Source: Dermacentor variabilis
Lineage: Eukaryota > Arthropoda > Arachnida > Ixodida > Ixodidae
Length of the DNA stretch: 64,000 nt
Direction: 5' to 3'
Assembly (NCBI RefSeq): GCF_050947875.1
Contig: NW_027460412.1
Location: forward strand, 1,116,001 to 1,180,000
Within the stretch, counting starts at the first letter, position 1. Every line of letters starts with the position of its first letter. Below are positions 63,864 through 64,000 of this stretch, one piece after another. Position numbers and translations under genes: made by a program. Below the pieces are notes generated by a model. It was not told the DNA's origin. It ran no database searches and worked only from the letters and a program-made list of their open reading frames with translations.

Positions 63864-64000
63864 CAGGTGTGGCCATGTTTGAAGTGTCAATTGAAGGTCA
63901 AGAGAACATATCTACGAGCAGCACCCCGGTAAAGGAGACGCTGGAAAATCTAGCGGCAAGCCTGTTGAACATCTGGTTGACCCAGTTGCTGGCTTCATCA
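63864..64000 (+). CDS. Possible exon running off the right edge
   Basis: After an acceptor-like ATACGTTCAG the frame G-V-A-M-F-E-V-S-I-E-G-Q-E-N-I continues open through L-E-N-L-A-A-S-L-L-N-I-W-L to the window end (45 codons). Composition looks coding, but length is too small for certainty and no family is recognised. Confidence 0.3.

Overview
The window looks like nuclear DNA of a hard tick (Ixodida), most likely a metastriate genus. This rests on recognition rather than a search. The tRNA-derived SINEs, the Penelope-like GIY-YIG tails, the RTE-type elements ending in TGATGA repeats and the CR1/Jockey-type LINEs are arrangements typical of tick genomes, and the few gene-like pieces show spliceosomal introns and AATAAA signals. 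Nothing bacterial is present: no operons, rRNA, CRISPR or plasmid functions. Almost all of it is transposable elements in various states of decay, many nested inside one another.

Layout. 1-4.2 kb: the end of a Ty3/gypsy Gag, an inverted RNase H scrap, and a Tigger-like transposon carrying a SINE with a 12-bp target duplication and a second DNA element. 4.2-6.2 kb: AT-rich sequence, simple repeats and one exon-like segment. 6.25-9.58 kb: a TTAA-flanked element with 29-bp terminal inverted repeats holding two Penelope fragments in inverted orientation, an RTE insertion and a tRNA-derived composite repeat. 11.8-13.7 kb: an I/R1-type LINE end with RNase H. 13.9-19.2 kb: a two-LTR Ty3/gypsy element split by an RTE insertion. 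19.2-28.95 kb: a Penelope piece, then LINEs A, B and D, all minus and stacked head to tail, D being split by a third RTE copy. 28.95-38.3 kb: a plus-strand LINE (halves E and F) opened by a Ty3/gypsy element that keeps only its 3' LTR. 38.6-41.5 kb: LINE G. 41.5-43.4 kb: a Harbinger-like MITE, a LINE ORF1 and a Penelope scrap. 43.92 kb: a probable host terminal exon. 44.4-48.7 kb: a pogo-type element with an uninterrupted 405-codon transposase frame, and a complete-ended but broken hAT element. 50-57.2 kb: a LINE end with a SINE, a HARBI1-like N-terminus, and the nearly complete LINE H. 57-64 kb: sparse, with old LINE, SINE and Penelope remnants and a possible exon at the right edge.

The most interesting signal is in the CR1/Jockey-type LINEs. 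LINEs E and H carry, inside ORF1, a motif matching the 2A ribosome-skipping consensus (DVELNPGP, DIESNPGP). Both have repeats spaced exactly 300 bp upstream of it in an open frame. In the three copies where the ORF1-ORF2 junction can be read (B, E/F, H), ORF2 lies in the same frame as ORF1, separated by in-frame stop codons (a single one in E/F and H), and has no AUG before the catalytic glutamate of the endonuclease. This suggests that ORF2 is made by stop readthrough or reinitiation after a 2A-processed ORF1. No complete host gene can be defined from this window; four exon-like segments are listed with their uncertainty.
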